From NCBI RefSeq assembly GCF_010882125.1, contig NZ_JAAGVZ010000014.1, positions 40,805 to 104,804 of the forward strand: a DNA stretch of 64,000 nucleotides. The letters run 5' to 3'. Of this stretch, positions 15,488 to 23,872 are shown in pieces. Each line of letters opens with the position of its first letter. The first letter of the stretch is position 1. Below the pieces are notes generated by a model that was not told where the DNA came from, did no database searches, and saw only the letters and a program-made list of their open reading frames with translations. Made by a program: the position numbers and the translations under genes. The DNA is from Peribacillus alkalitolerans. GTDB lineage: Bacteria > Bacillota > Bacilli > Bacillales > DSM-1321.

Positions 15488-16133
15488 CTATTCACCCTGC
15501 TGTAACCAATTTTTCAATCTCTCCATATCTTGGTGAATTAATTCACGTAGACTAGGGTTATAAAAGATTGAGGCAGGGTGGAAGGGTTGGATAGATCAAA
15601 TAGTCTTTCTCACTCCACACATAAATCCCTTCTTCCTGAGAAGCAAGACGAAGGATTGGGCTGTTAATGAATTGTCCATGGAAAGCAGTCACTGAATAAC
15701 TTGAACCTAGCAACCTCTTCAGTCCGACATTGCCTAGTGTCACTATTAGAGGAGCATCTACATGAAGAGTTTCATAATCCAATAAAGGTGCATGTGCAAG
15801 TATTTCTCTTTGAGTGGGTGGACGATTATATTTTTTCTTAATGATAGTCCCATTTCGTTCCCTTTTTTCTCCCCATTTATAGGGACGGCTTCTGACAGCA
15901 CTTGTAATATATACCTCATCCCTACTGACACCAGCCATTTCTAAAAACTTCATCAGCTCCTTGCCAGCCCTGCCACTAAAGGGAATTCCATTGCCAATCT
16001 CTGTCTCACCAGGAGCTTCACCTACGAGCATCAAATTGGGATGTTTCGGTCCAGTACCATATACAAATCCCTCCACAGGGTAATTAGATATTCTCTTCTT
16101 TCCGAATTCGGCCAACTCTTCTGGTATCCTCAT
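15488..16133 (-). pseudogene. Uracil-DNA glycosylase, family 4-like, frameshifted near its 3' end
   Basis: The 5' frame encodes 191 residues with the family motif GEAPGETEIGNGIPFSGRAGKEL (near 38-60), so it is a base-excision DNA repair glycosylase. It ends early at 15558. One frame over, the sequence continues FHPASIFYNPSLRELIHQ, which includes the HPA motif the enzyme needs, and stops at 15488. Dropping one base from the GGG run at 15583-15585 (CCC on the coding strand) restores an approximately 214-residue protein. Either a real +1 frameshift that removes the HPA loop or a base-call error. Confidence 0.8.
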
Positions 16134-16198
16134 TCAATCACTTCCAATTTTCAATCATGTCCTATTCATTTTGCCTTTAATTATATGCTTCAAACCTA

Positions 16199-16228
16199 AA
16201 AAGACCAGACAGGTAAACTGTCTGGTCA
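16199..16228 (-). terminator. Terminator of the FbpB-like gene
   Basis: GACCAGACAG/CTGTCTGGTC perfect 10-bp stem, 5-base loop, followed by T residues on the minus strand. Confidence 0.85.
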
Positions 16229-16245
16229 TCTATTCGAAAAAGGCA

Positions 16246-16386
16246 TTATCTTTTCAATTTACGGAGATATCGATTTTCAACCTTTTCTTCTATTTCTTCA
16301 AGTAATTTCTTATCTTTTAAAATCATTTTTTTATTATGGGAGACTAAGTCATCAAACTTCTTTCGTCTCGCATGCCGAGTTGCCAT
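16246..16386 (-). CDS. FbpB-family small basic protein
   Basis: 46 residues with an ATG at 16386 behind TTGGAGG. It reads MATRHARRKKFDDLVSHNKK and continues with a highly charged helix (KDKKLLEEIEEKVENRY). This is the FbpB/Fur_reg_FbpB pattern: a basic start, then F-x-x-L-V-x-x-N-K-x-x-(I/L)-L-x-D. B. subtilis FbpB is a Fur-controlled RNA chaperone partner of the FsrA small RNA in the iron-sparing response. I see no convincing Fur box directly upstream of this copy, so iron control is not shown here. Confidence 0.75.
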   Translation of the reverse strand: MATRHARRKKFDDLVSHNKKMILKDKKLLEEIEEKVENRYLRKLKR

Positions 16387-16699
16387 AAAATTAATCCTCC
16401 AACTATTCCAGCTAATAGCTTAGATTTGAACTTTCACCTGCTTATACTCCATTAGACGAATGCGCCGGAGAAAAGTTGCAAAATACTAAAAATTTGTTCA
16501 ACTTTTATACCGCCACTATGCAATCCATTTCAAACTCTGCTTCATCTTTATTATTGTGCATAGTTTCAGCCCCCTTTTTGGAGAAAATTAGGTCAAGGAG
16601 TAAAGCGACCATTAAGTTTATTTTAAGGTTAATTAACAGAATAATCAATATTATTATAAAATAATTTACATTTTTTGGCTTTGATAAATGACTATGTTA
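16387..16699. other. Intergenic stretch without supported gene
   Basis: Low-G+C sequence between the FbpB-like gene and the 16.7-kb repeat. It holds only short open frames with atypical composition. The plus-strand 62-residue frame at 16476 lacks a ribosome-binding site. Confidence 0.5.
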
Positions 16700-16705
16700 A
16701 AGCAC

Positions 16706-16910
16706 ATTGTTGTTTGGAGCGGAAGGCCGAGATTCCTCGAAAATACATTCGTATTTCCTTCGTGCGGTGTAATTCAAGGATGCTGTTCAATGTCCTTGGG
16801 AAAATCTATACAAGGGAGTATTCGCAGGAGCGAAAGTGCGCCGAGTAGGCTCCCGTACCGCCAACGGAAAGCGAGCGCATGGAGCGGAAAAACAAAAGAC
16901 TAGTTACAGA
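16706..16910. repeat. Dispersed Bacillus-type imperfect palindromic repeat, diverged copy
   Basis: Starts TTTGGAGCGGAAGGC and ends CAACGGAAAGCGAGCGC then ATGGAGCGGAAA. It is much richer in G+C than its flanks and shares the GGAGCGGAAGGC / GGAAAGCGAG(T)GC framework with the copies at 29091 and 43509. Internal insertion or divergence makes it longer than they are. Confidence 0.65.
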
Positions 16911-16914
16911 GCCT

Positions 16915-16945
16915 AATAAAAAAAGGTACCTCATCTGGGCACCTT
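16915..16945 (-). terminator. Terminator of the TetR gene
   Basis: AAGGTGCC/GGTACCTT stem (one G-U pair) followed by seven T residues on the minus strand. Confidence 0.8.
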
Positions 16946-16949
16946 TTGC

Positions 16950-17561
16950 TTATGCTTTAATTTTTGTAAAATACATATTTTTCATCTCAGTCAATACAGG
17001 TTTATACGGATAATCTCCATAAACGATTTGTAGGCTGACACCATCAATCAAAGACCAAAAGATATCTGCATAAAGCTCTGGATTGAAATCCTGAACAAAT
17101 TCACCCGATTGTTGTCCCTCTAATAATATTTCGGCAATTAAGGGAATGAAATATTCTTTCCTTCGAACATTCAAGATTGAGATAAGATCTTCACTCCTTG
17201 AAGAATGAAGTTTAAATTCAAACTGAACAACCGAATTTTCAATATTTCTTTTAACAGTTAAATCACGGTCTAGGTAAACTCTAAATAAATACTCCATTTT
17301 CTCATAGGCCGTATTCTGGCGATTCAGTTCACTCGTTAATTCCTCTAGAATACGTTTAGTATTCGCACCCATAAGCTCCAGATATATTTCATCCTTACTT
17401 TTGAAATAGTTATAAATAGCCCCTTTACTAATACCTGAATGAGCAACGATGTCGTCAATTGTAGCGGCTTCAAACCCTTTCTTTGCAAAGCAGGCTAGCG
17501 CGCTCTTCAAAATCTCTTTTTTCTTTTTCTCTTTGTATTCATCAGATACGATAGGTGGCAA
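16950..17561 (-). CDS. TetR/AcrR family transcriptional regulator
   Basis: 203 residues. The N-terminal HTH is typical (ILKSALACFAKKGFEAATIDDIVAHSGISKGAIYNYFKSKDEIY, residues 18-61), with a helical ligand-binding domain after it. Effector and targets are unknown. It stands alone between repeat DNA and a divergent acetyltransferase gene at 17749, which may be a target. Confidence 0.85.
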   Translation of the reverse strand: MPPIVSDEYKEKKKKEILKSALACFAKKGFEAATIDDIVAHSGISKGAIYNYFKSKDEIYLELMGANTKRILEELTSELNRQNTAYEKMEYLFRVYLDRDLTVKRNIENSVVQFEFKLHSSRSEDLISILNVRRKEYFIPLIAEILLEGQQSGEFVQDFNPELYADIFWSLIDGVSLQIVYGDYPYKPVLTEMKNMYFTKIKA

Positions 17562-17748
17562 TGTGTTCCCTCCTCTAACTTTCCGTTCTTATTCCTCTAT
17601 CTATTAATTAAAACATACTTAAAATACTGTCACAATAAATATTAACCTATCTGTATAAAAATTGAATTTACCCTTAAAATTCATCTTCTAATATTCATTG
17701 TTTTTGTTATATTATGGAAGAGTCAATCCATAAAGTGAGGAAACCAAT

Positions 17749-18225
17749 ATGAACGTAACTCTAGAGGTAATTTCTATCGATCAAAAGGAAACTCTTAAAA
17801 ATCTTTATGCTCTTTACCTACATGACCTTTCCTTATATTCAGATGAACTTGCCCCTAACAAGGAAGGATTATTTGAATTCGATGCATTTGAACAAATTTG
17901 GGAAAAGGATGGTATCAATCCATATCTCATAAAAGCAGATGACAAATTAGCTGGTTTTGTATTACTCTTAGGAGCACCTTTACTTAAAAAAGTTGATTAC
18001 TGCATTAATGACTTCTTCATCCTTAACGCTTATAGAGGAAAAGGGGTAGGAAAATCGGCGGCTCGACAGATTTTTAACATGTGCAAAGGTGATTTTTTCA
18101 TTGAGCAACTTTTATCCAATCTCCCAGCCGTACATTTTTGGAAGAAACTTTATTTGGAGATGGGTATTAACTTTAAAGAAGAAACGAAAGAAAGGACTAC
18201 ATCACAGACATTTCAAAATACTTAA
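17749..18225 (+). CDS. GNAT family N-acetyltransferase
   Basis: 158 residues, ATG behind GTGAGGAAA. The acetyl-CoA loop is visible as NAYRGKGVGKSAARQIF (near 103-119), with DFFILNAYRGKG as beta4/motif A and LPAVHFWKKLY near the end. Substrate unknown. It is a single gene that converges with the alpha/beta hydrolase across a shared terminator. Confidence 0.8.
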   Translation: MNVTLEVISIDQKETLKNLYALYLHDLSLYSDELAPNKEGLFEFDAFEQIWEKDGINPYLIKADDKLAGFVLLLGAPLLKKVDYCINDFFILNAYRGKGVGKSAARQIFNMCKGDFFIEQLLSNLPAVHFWKKLYLEMGINFKEETKERTTSQTFQNT

Positions 18226-18228
18226 GTA

Positions 18229-18258
18229 GAAAAAGCAGGGAACTCAACCCCTGCTTCA
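18229..18258. terminator. Shared terminator of GNAT and hydrolase genes
   Basis: AAGCAGGG/CCCTGCTT stem with A residues on one side between convergent genes. Confidence 0.75.
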
Positions 18259-19071
18259 GTCCTGTATTCTTTTCAGCCAATTACCAATTAAATCTTTCAC
18301 TAATTCTCTCTGCTCAATTTGAAGAAGATGTCCCGCTTGATCTAGAACAGAATAGGTTGCATTCGGAAATTTATCGAGCAATTTCCAAACATCCTTAAAA
18401 CCACAAATAGAATCTTGTCTTCCTAAAATAAACAAAGACGGTTGTTCCATTGAGTCTATTTCTAAGAAAGGTTCATCTTTCAACAAATATCTGTCCTCTC
18501 TCCAATTAGACCCAAGAAACTCCCTATTAGCTAGCAATCTTCCAGGATGAATTTCTTCCATAAAGATTCGGAGATTATCAGCTGTTTGATAGACTAGTAA
18601 TGTTTCAAAAGCAACTCGGATATCCTCATCGACTTTCATTAAAGCGGCCTCATCCTTATGTATCACAACTTTTTGCGGTACATTTCTCTCTGTACCATGG
18701 ATAGGCGGGGCCATAAGAGCAATGCCTTTGACTTGTTTTAGCTTTGCATGCATGATCCCTTGCGCTAAATACCCCCCCCCGAAAGACATTCCTAATAAAG
18801 CAAACTTTTGATTCGGAAATGTTGAATCAATGAATTCCAGCAGATTTTCCAGCATATCGCTAGATGAATTTACCGATGAATCAATCATGCTCTTCCCATG
18901 AGCTGGAACATCGATATAAATTCGTTGAAAATCTGATTCCTTCTGAAAAATTGGCTCCATCCAAGTTTTCATGGAAAGATGATCCGTGCCCATTGCATGT
19001 AGGACTAACAACGGAAGTCCCTCCCCACAAACCTCATAAAAAACGCTGCCTTTCTTTACTTTGCATTCCAT
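18256..19071 (-). CDS. Alpha/beta hydrolase
   Basis: 271 residues with the alpha/beta hydrolase fold: PLLVLHAMGTDHLS oxyanion region, nucleophile elbow GMSFGGG (Ser near residue 94), acidic residue in ILGRQDSICGF and the catalytic His in LDQAGHLLQIEQ. Likely an esterase or small-molecule hydrolase; substrate unknown. Odd point: the elbow contains an extra glycine encoded by a run of nine G residues (18772-18780), a length prone to slippage. Confidence 0.85.
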   Translation of the reverse strand: MECKVKKGSVFYEVCGEGLPLLVLHAMGTDHLSMKTWMEPIFQKESDFQRIYIDVPAHGKSMIDSSVNSSSDMLENLLEFIDSTFPNQKFALLGMSFGGGYLAQGIMHAKLKQVKGIALMAPPIHGTERNVPQKVVIHKDEAALMKVDEDIRVAFETLLVYQTADNLRIFMEEIHPGRLLANREFLGSNWREDRYLLKDEPFLEIDSMEQPSLFILGRQDSICGFKDVWKLLDKFPNATYSVLDQAGHLLQIEQRELVKDLIGNWLKRIQD

Positions 19072-19200
19072 TAATAATCCCCCGGTCGATAAATACGAGT
19101 TTGTTATAATATTCCACTAGATCGCAACCTATTTCCATGTGTACTTCTAGAAAAAAGGATTTTTCATTTTTGTTGAGTCTCGGAAACCAGCTGAATTTTC
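19072..19200. other. Upstream region of the hydrolase gene
   Basis: No gene seen; A/T-rich promoter region leading into the 20-bp repeat array. Confidence 0.4.
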
Positions 19201-19420
19201 ACGTGTATCAAAAAATTGTGGTTCTAAAAAACGAATTCAGGTTCTAAGAAGCGAATCGTGGTTCTAAAAAACGAATCCCTGTTCTAAAAATCGAATCAAG
19301 CCAGTAAAAAGCGCAAATCTCTACTAAAAAGCACAAATTTCCCGCAAAAAGCGCAAATCTGCAGTAAAAAGCGCAAATTCACATTATAGTGCACAGTTAG
19401 AGAATGAAAACTCAAATTGG
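19201..19420. repeat. Exact 20-bp-period degenerate tandem repeat array (B)
   Basis: Eight clear units in strict 20-bp register from 19221 to 19380, plus decayed units on both sides. Units 1-4 follow GTTCTAAAAAACGAATNNNN; units 5-8 follow NNAGTAAAAAGCGCAAATCT. All share an A-tract at the same phase followed by a CG-containing core. There are no indels between units despite sequence drift. Not coding. Confidence 0.85.
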
Positions 19421-19661
19421 CAAGGAATTATCATTAAAAAGGCCAAAAATTGAAGAGGATTTAGCTAAAAGAACGAAAAAATTTGGTGAGAAGCAATCAT
19501 TAGATTACTTTCAGACCAGCTCGATCCAAAATACTATACAATTTCCCACCGATTTCTTCATTTCCCCTCTTCAGACATTGCCACTCGAATGCTTTCTTCC
19601 CTAAACCTACAGTCCACAGGAAAAAATAAAGGAAAAATATATGAAGCACCAAAAATCCAAT

Positions 19662-19697
19662 AAAAAAACGCTTGGATGCTGAACTGCACCCCAAGCG
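19662..19697 (-). terminator. Terminator of the SDR pseudogene
   Basis: CGCTTGG/CCAAGCG stem followed by seven T residues on the minus strand. Confidence 0.75.
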
Positions 19698-19704
19698 CCG
19701 CAAC

Positions 19705-20429
19705 TTATATCGTAAATCCACCATCCACAATAATAGATTCACCATTTACATAAGAACTTAGGTCAGATGCTAGAAATAACGCGACTTTAGCAACATCCAT
19801 AGGAGTTCCTGCTCTTCGTAAAGGAATTCGTTTCATAATGTTTTCTTTGACTTGTTCATCCTTGACCCAATTAAGAGGAGTTTCTATAAATCCGGGAAGT
19901 ATGCAGTTGCTACGTATTCCTTCGGGTCCGTATTGGGCAGCTACACTTTTAATGATAGCCTCAATTCCCGTTTTGCTTACTCCGTAAGGAACAGAATGAC
20001 TGGCAGCCCGGACTCTTCCTGAAATGGAGGAAGTGCCAATGATTGCACCGGATTTTTGCTTCACCATTTGGGGAATTACTTCTTTTATCATATGAAAGCA
20101 ACTTGTTAAGTTAGTTTGTATAATAGTTTCCCAGTTTTCATCAAGTGTGGCTTCTATGTTTCCTATATGCGGGTTGATGCCTGCATTACTGAACAGTATG
20201 TCAATTGATCCAAACTCTTGGATAATCGTTGTAATCGAACGTTTTATGGCTTCATGATCACGCATATCGATTTCAATCGCAGTAACGTTTTTGAGATTAG
20301 ATACATTATGTATACAAATATCAAGGACGATCACTTTTGCTCCTTGTTCAACAAATAGATCGGCTGCGGATATAGGCCGATGCCTGAATTCCCTCCAGTA
20401 ATGATAGCAATCTTATTCTCTAGTAACAT
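19705..20429 (-). pseudogene. Short-chain dehydrogenase/reductase, frameshifted in the N-terminal part
   Basis: The long frame (ending 19705) has the SDR core: DILFSNAGINPH, the catalytic Ser in GTSSISGR, YGVSK (Tyr-x-x-x-Lys) and a C-terminal NGESIIVDGGFTI. The nucleotide-binding N-terminus is in another frame: an ATG at 20429 with a GGAGG site gives MLLENKIAIITGGNSGIGL, then shifts at about 20370-20374. Removing two bases (TA from CTATATCC on the minus strand) joins the two parts into a normal ~240-residue SDR. Without it, the Rossmann motif is lost, so the enzyme is probably dead unless this is a sequencing error. Confidence 0.8.
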
Positions 20430-20457
20430 ACTAAACCTCCATCAATTGGATATCGCT

Positions 20458-21351
20458 TTATCTCGATGGTTGTTTCCTAAACTTCGGCAATGTTTGATCA
20501 GAGATTAAGAAAATACTGCCCAATATGATGAAGAGTCCGACAATCATGCCCCAAGTTATAGTTTCTTTAAGGAATACCATCCCCCACACTATACCAAAAA
20601 ATGGGATAAGAAGTGTAACACTAGCCGCTATGGTCGGTCCTGCGCTTTCAATTAAATAGAAATATAGAAGGTAAGCAAATGTAGTACAGAATAGGGCCAA
20701 TCCAATCATTGAGAATACAGCTATTGGTGTTACTGCTTGAAAAGATTCTTTCCAAAAGATAAGAGTGACTGGTAACAATATGAGGGTAGCCCCTACCTGC
20801 TGCCCAGTTGCCAGGGATAATGAAGGTACACCCGCTAAATATTTCTTCGTATACACACCCGCAAATCCGTAAGAAACGGTCGATAATATGGAGATGAAGC
20901 AAGCTATGATAATATTTAGAGTAAACGGCACTGAGCTCCACCCTACTAATAATGCTACTCCAAAGGTACCGATGAAAATCCCTAACCATTTTCGTATAGT
21001 CATGCTCTCACCCAGCCACCCCCATGCCACTAAAGCTGTAAATAGAGGTGTCATGGAGTTTAAAATTGCAGACATGGAGGCAGGCAATTGCAAGGCTGCC
21101 ACTGCAATGAATATCGATGGGATTACTGCGTTTAAAAGTCCAATTATTAGATACTGTTTCCAGCGTTTCTTCCATTCAAGAGATTTATTGACTGATATCA
21201 TATAGATTAATAAAGCCAGCGCTGCAATAGTAACTCTCCCTTGAATAGTTAGGAATGGTCCTAGAACTGGTGAAGAAATCCGGATAAAGAGAAAGGACGC
21301 TCCCCAAAGCGCCGCCAATCCGAATAAGGTCATCATTTCATTTCGTTTCAT
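20458..21351 (-). CDS. EamA/DMT family transporter
   Basis: 297 residues with ten hydrophobic segments in two EamA repeats (about 8-135 and 150-285). The start MKRNEMMTLFGLAALWGASFLFIRIS and GVSLLLIPFFGIVWGMVFLKE-type second repeat are typical of drug/metabolite exporters. Substrate unknown. It is single and follows the SDR promoter region. Confidence 0.88.
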   Translation of the reverse strand: MKRNEMMTLFGLAALWGASFLFIRISSPVLGPFLTIQGRVTIAALALLIYMISVNKSLEWKKRWKQYLIIGLLNAVIPSIFIAVAALQLPASMSAILNSMTPLFTALVAWGWLGESMTIRKWLGIFIGTFGVALLVGWSSVPFTLNIIIACFISILSTVSYGFAGVYTKKYLAGVPSLSLATGQQVGATLILLPVTLIFWKESFQAVTPIAVFSMIGLALFCTTFAYLLYFYLIESAGPTIAASVTLLIPFFGIVWGMVFLKETITWGMIVGLFIILGSIFLISDQTLPKFRKQPSR

Positions 21352-21540
21352 GTTTCCCCTTCTCTCTGCCTAATAAATTTATTACTCTCTTTATATCATT
21401 CCTTATTAATTATGACATCCAAATTCTTGCTTTTTAATTAGTATAGGGATAAAGAAAGGGCCAATCCTCCTAAATCAACCTTATTTCAACTGGAATAGGC
21501 AACTAGTGGTATTCTTCTACGTTAATAATTTGCAAAAGTG

Positions 21541-21567
21541 AAAAAGCAGGAGTAATAACACTCCTGC
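21541..21567 (-). terminator. Terminator of the GNAT gene
   Basis: GCAGGAGT/ACTCCTGC perfect stem followed by T residues on the minus strand. Confidence 0.85.
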
Positions 21568-21575
21568 CTAGTTAT

Positions 21576-22154
21576 TTAATCTAAATTACTTAATATATTC
21601 TCACGATCTGAGTTCTCTTCATAAGTCAGCACTTCTGCAACCGGTTGATAGGATTCCCCATAAAAATGCTGATCCTTATAGGTATGGATATGTTCATATG
21701 TCTTCTTCATTGCCTCATATACCATTTCTTCTGTTTCATGATGTGGAGCCCAATAAAGGATTTCCATTTCATTTATTTCCTTAGTTGCAAGGGACCTTCT
21801 TCGATAACCAATGGATTGTGCGTGTTCAAATCCCTCTCTTTTGTAAAAGTGAAGGCGTTTGGCCGTGTCAGTGTCTTCATAGTTAACAGGTTCTACTTCA
21901 AGAATAATCGGCTTTTCTTTTTGCTTCAGTTTCTTTAGTAGCTTTCCTCCTAGGCCTTGCCCTCGTGACTCTTTGGATACAAATAGATAATCAATAAAAA
22001 TGAAAGTAGGTGTTTCCACATAAAGCAAGACATGATGTGGACCCTCATCCTTATGATAGATTGATGATTTCTCATCCAATAGTGTTTCTATATGCTCCTT
22101 TGATTTCATTTCTTCAATAGGGAAATACTGATTTAATTTTTCATACCAATGCAT
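21576..22154 (-). CDS. GNAT family N-acetyltransferase
   Basis: 192 residues. The acetyl-CoA binding loop is clear (FVSKESRGQGLGGKLLKKLKQ, near 78-98), followed by PIILEVEPVNYEDTDTAKRLHFYKREGF. The C-terminal ~60 residues extend past the core GNAT domain. Substrate unknown. Single gene between two terminators. Confidence 0.83.
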   Translation of the reverse strand: MHWYEKLNQYFPIEEMKSKEHIETLLDEKSSIYHKDEGPHHVLLYVETPTFIFIDYLFVSKESRGQGLGGKLLKKLKQKEKPIILEVEPVNYEDTDTAKRLHFYKREGFEHAQSIGYRRRSLATKEINEMEILYWAPHHETEEMVYEAMKKTYEHIHTYKDQHFYGESYQPVAEVLTYEENSDRENILSNLD

Positions 22155-22229
22155 ATGTAATCTCCTTCCATCTTTCTGTCCTATCAGGTATTATTTGAAA
22201 AAATTGTCCAATACATCCATAAAATAATG

Positions 22230-22258
22230 ATAAAGGACACGCAATTATTGCGTGCCCC
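22230..22258 (-). terminator. Terminator of the MFS gene
   Basis: GGGCACGCAA/TTGCGTGTCC stem with tight loop and TTTATC following on the minus strand. Confidence 0.75.
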
Positions 22259-22262
22259 AATT

Positions 22263-23522
22263 TTAGGCTGTTCGTCTTTTAAATGGACGAAGCTTCTGCC
22301 GATCAATATAAAGTACAACAAACAAAAATGAGATTCCACCCACTATTCTAAGAACTGTGGAAATGATCATAGCACTATTCATGGAGTACGCCTCTAATAA
22401 ATAAACCCCAAATTGAGGTGCAATAAACCCCATTCCTGCAATTAAGAAATTATAATTGGCAATAAAACTCGTTCTGTTATGATCGGGTGACACATGGAGT
22501 AGCTGGTTAAATAACAGCATGACGGTTCCTGCGACAAAGATTCCAGTCAGTAAATTAATTAAAGTCAAATAAATTAGGTTTTTTGAAAGGATGGTCAATA
22601 TCGGGGCTGATGCCATACCAATTCCAGCGACTGACAGCATGACTGAGTTCCCCCATTTTTCCGCACTTCTTCCCCACCATTTATAGCTTGCCATCTGCGA
22701 TATTTGATTAGCGACCGTGAAGAGACTAATCCAAAAAGCGGAAGCATGGGCATAATTAATCTGATAAATATTAAAAAGCGGCCAAGCCATTTGCCAGCCA
22801 AAATTAAACAAAATCGCACACACTAAAAAGTAAAAGTAAGGTTTATGTTTAAATATTGATAAGGAATTACCTAAACCTCTCGAGGTTTCTACCTTCATTC
22901 GTTGTAGTGGGATTTCTTTATGCTTGATTAAATAGAACACTTCAATCAATCCAAATATGAAACAAATAAGAAACACTACTTGATATGGACCAGGTAGATG
23001 TTTATCAAAAAATTGCATGATGAATCCAGTAAGGAAGGTTACAATCAACCCAACCAACGTTAAAACCCGATTTCGCTCACTAAAAAATGCTCCTCTTCTT
23101 TCATCCGGAATTAAATCCCCAATAAAGGACTGCCATGACAGCGTGGCAATAGCATTAGGTAAACCCATAGCCGCTACAACCCCCACCAAAATCCAAGCCT
23201 GCCATTCCCTATTTAAGAAAGGGATAAGCAAGAGTAAAAAAATAAAGAATCGAGCAGCGAAAATGGAAGCTGCCGTGAATCCTTTTTTACGATCCAGACG
23301 GTTAATCCACCAAGCACCTGGAATCATAGCTATCATGGTCATAAGCGATGGTAACGAACTGATTAAACCAACTTGATGGTTTGAAGCACCAACCACACTA
23401 ATCGCCAATAATGGAATATAGCTTGTGACAATTCCGTTTGAAAATGTGGAAGCTGCCCCATTTAATATACTGTACTTTTCATTCAGCTTGATTATCTCAG
23501 GTGAATATCCCATTTCTGTCAT
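22263..23522 (-). CDS. MFS transporter
   Basis: 419 residues with about 12 membrane segments. The motif-A-like loop is NRLDRKKGF, and a conserved LSWQSFIGDLIPDERRGAFFSERNR loop lies between TM4 and TM5, as in a Bacillus MFS subgroup with no assigned substrate. There is no signal for a pathway nearby. Single gene with its own terminator. Confidence 0.85.
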   Translation of the reverse strand: MTEMGYSPEIIKLNEKYSILNGAASTFSNGIVTSYIPLLAISVVGASNHQVGLISSLPSLMTMIAMIPGAWWINRLDRKKGFTAASIFAARFFIFLLLLIPFLNREWQAWILVGVVAAMGLPNAIATLSWQSFIGDLIPDERRGAFFSERNRVLTLVGLIVTFLTGFIMQFFDKHLPGPYQVVFLICFIFGLIEVFYLIKHKEIPLQRMKVETSRGLGNSLSIFKHKPYFYFLVCAILFNFGWQMAWPLFNIYQINYAHASAFWISLFTVANQISQMASYKWWGRSAEKWGNSVMLSVAGIGMASAPILTILSKNLIYLTLINLLTGIFVAGTVMLLFNQLLHVSPDHNRTSFIANYNFLIAGMGFIAPQFGVYLLEAYSMNSAMIISTVLRIVGGISFLFVVLYIDRQKLRPFKRRTA

Positions 23523-23758
23523 CTTCCTTCTTTTAATTCGGGATTCGAAATGATTTACTTATATTTGGAGTGTACTCCTATTTCACGTAACTTTCTATGA
23601 ATTTTCTTTATTTTTTAAAATTTATTTTGTCATAAGAAAAGAGCAAAATATCAACCTTACTAAAATGTAAGATTGTTGTAATGGAGAACAATGGGTTGCA
23701 ATGCGTCCTTCCTATATAGTGAAGATAAGAAGAATACTAATTAGGAGTTGATGATGGA

Positions 23759-23845
23759 ATGCGTGCACCTGTCATTACGAAATGGATTGCAGCGATGTAT
23801 TCAGTAGTTGTTGGATTGATGATTTCAACAGCATTTATTTATTAA
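23759..23845 (+). CDS. Candidate 28-residue membrane micropeptide upstream of bceA-like gene
   Basis: ATG at 23759 with AGGAG at 11 bases distance. It reads MRAPVITKWIAAMYSVVVGL and continues as one hydrophobic helix ending in TAA. It ends 27 bases before the ABC transporter ATPase, in the likely leader of that operon. Single-helix micropeptides often tune membrane sensors or transporters, but I know no named family for this one. Coding status rests on composition, site and placement. Confidence 0.45.
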   Translation: MRAPVITKWIAAMYSVVVGLMISTAFIY

Positions 23846-23872
23846 GTACGTTTAAATAGGAGGAAATATTTC

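Noticed and set aside
16476..16664. Plus-strand 62-codon frame
   Set aside because: No ribosome-binding site, composition not coding-like, no family resemblance.
19221..19380. CRISPR array
   Set aside because: Units are 20 bp end to end without unique spacers of 30-40 bp, repeats drift in sequence, and no cas genes are near.
19404..19604. Plus-strand 66-codon frame after the 20-bp repeat array
   Set aside because: Begins in a decayed repeat unit, has no ribosome-binding site and an atypical composition.
19500..19745. Minus-strand 81-codon frame ending in EWQCLKRGNEEIGGKLYSIL
   Set aside because: Overlaps the SDR 3' end and its terminator in another frame. The tail looks somewhat protein-like, so it might be an old remnant, but there is no start signal.
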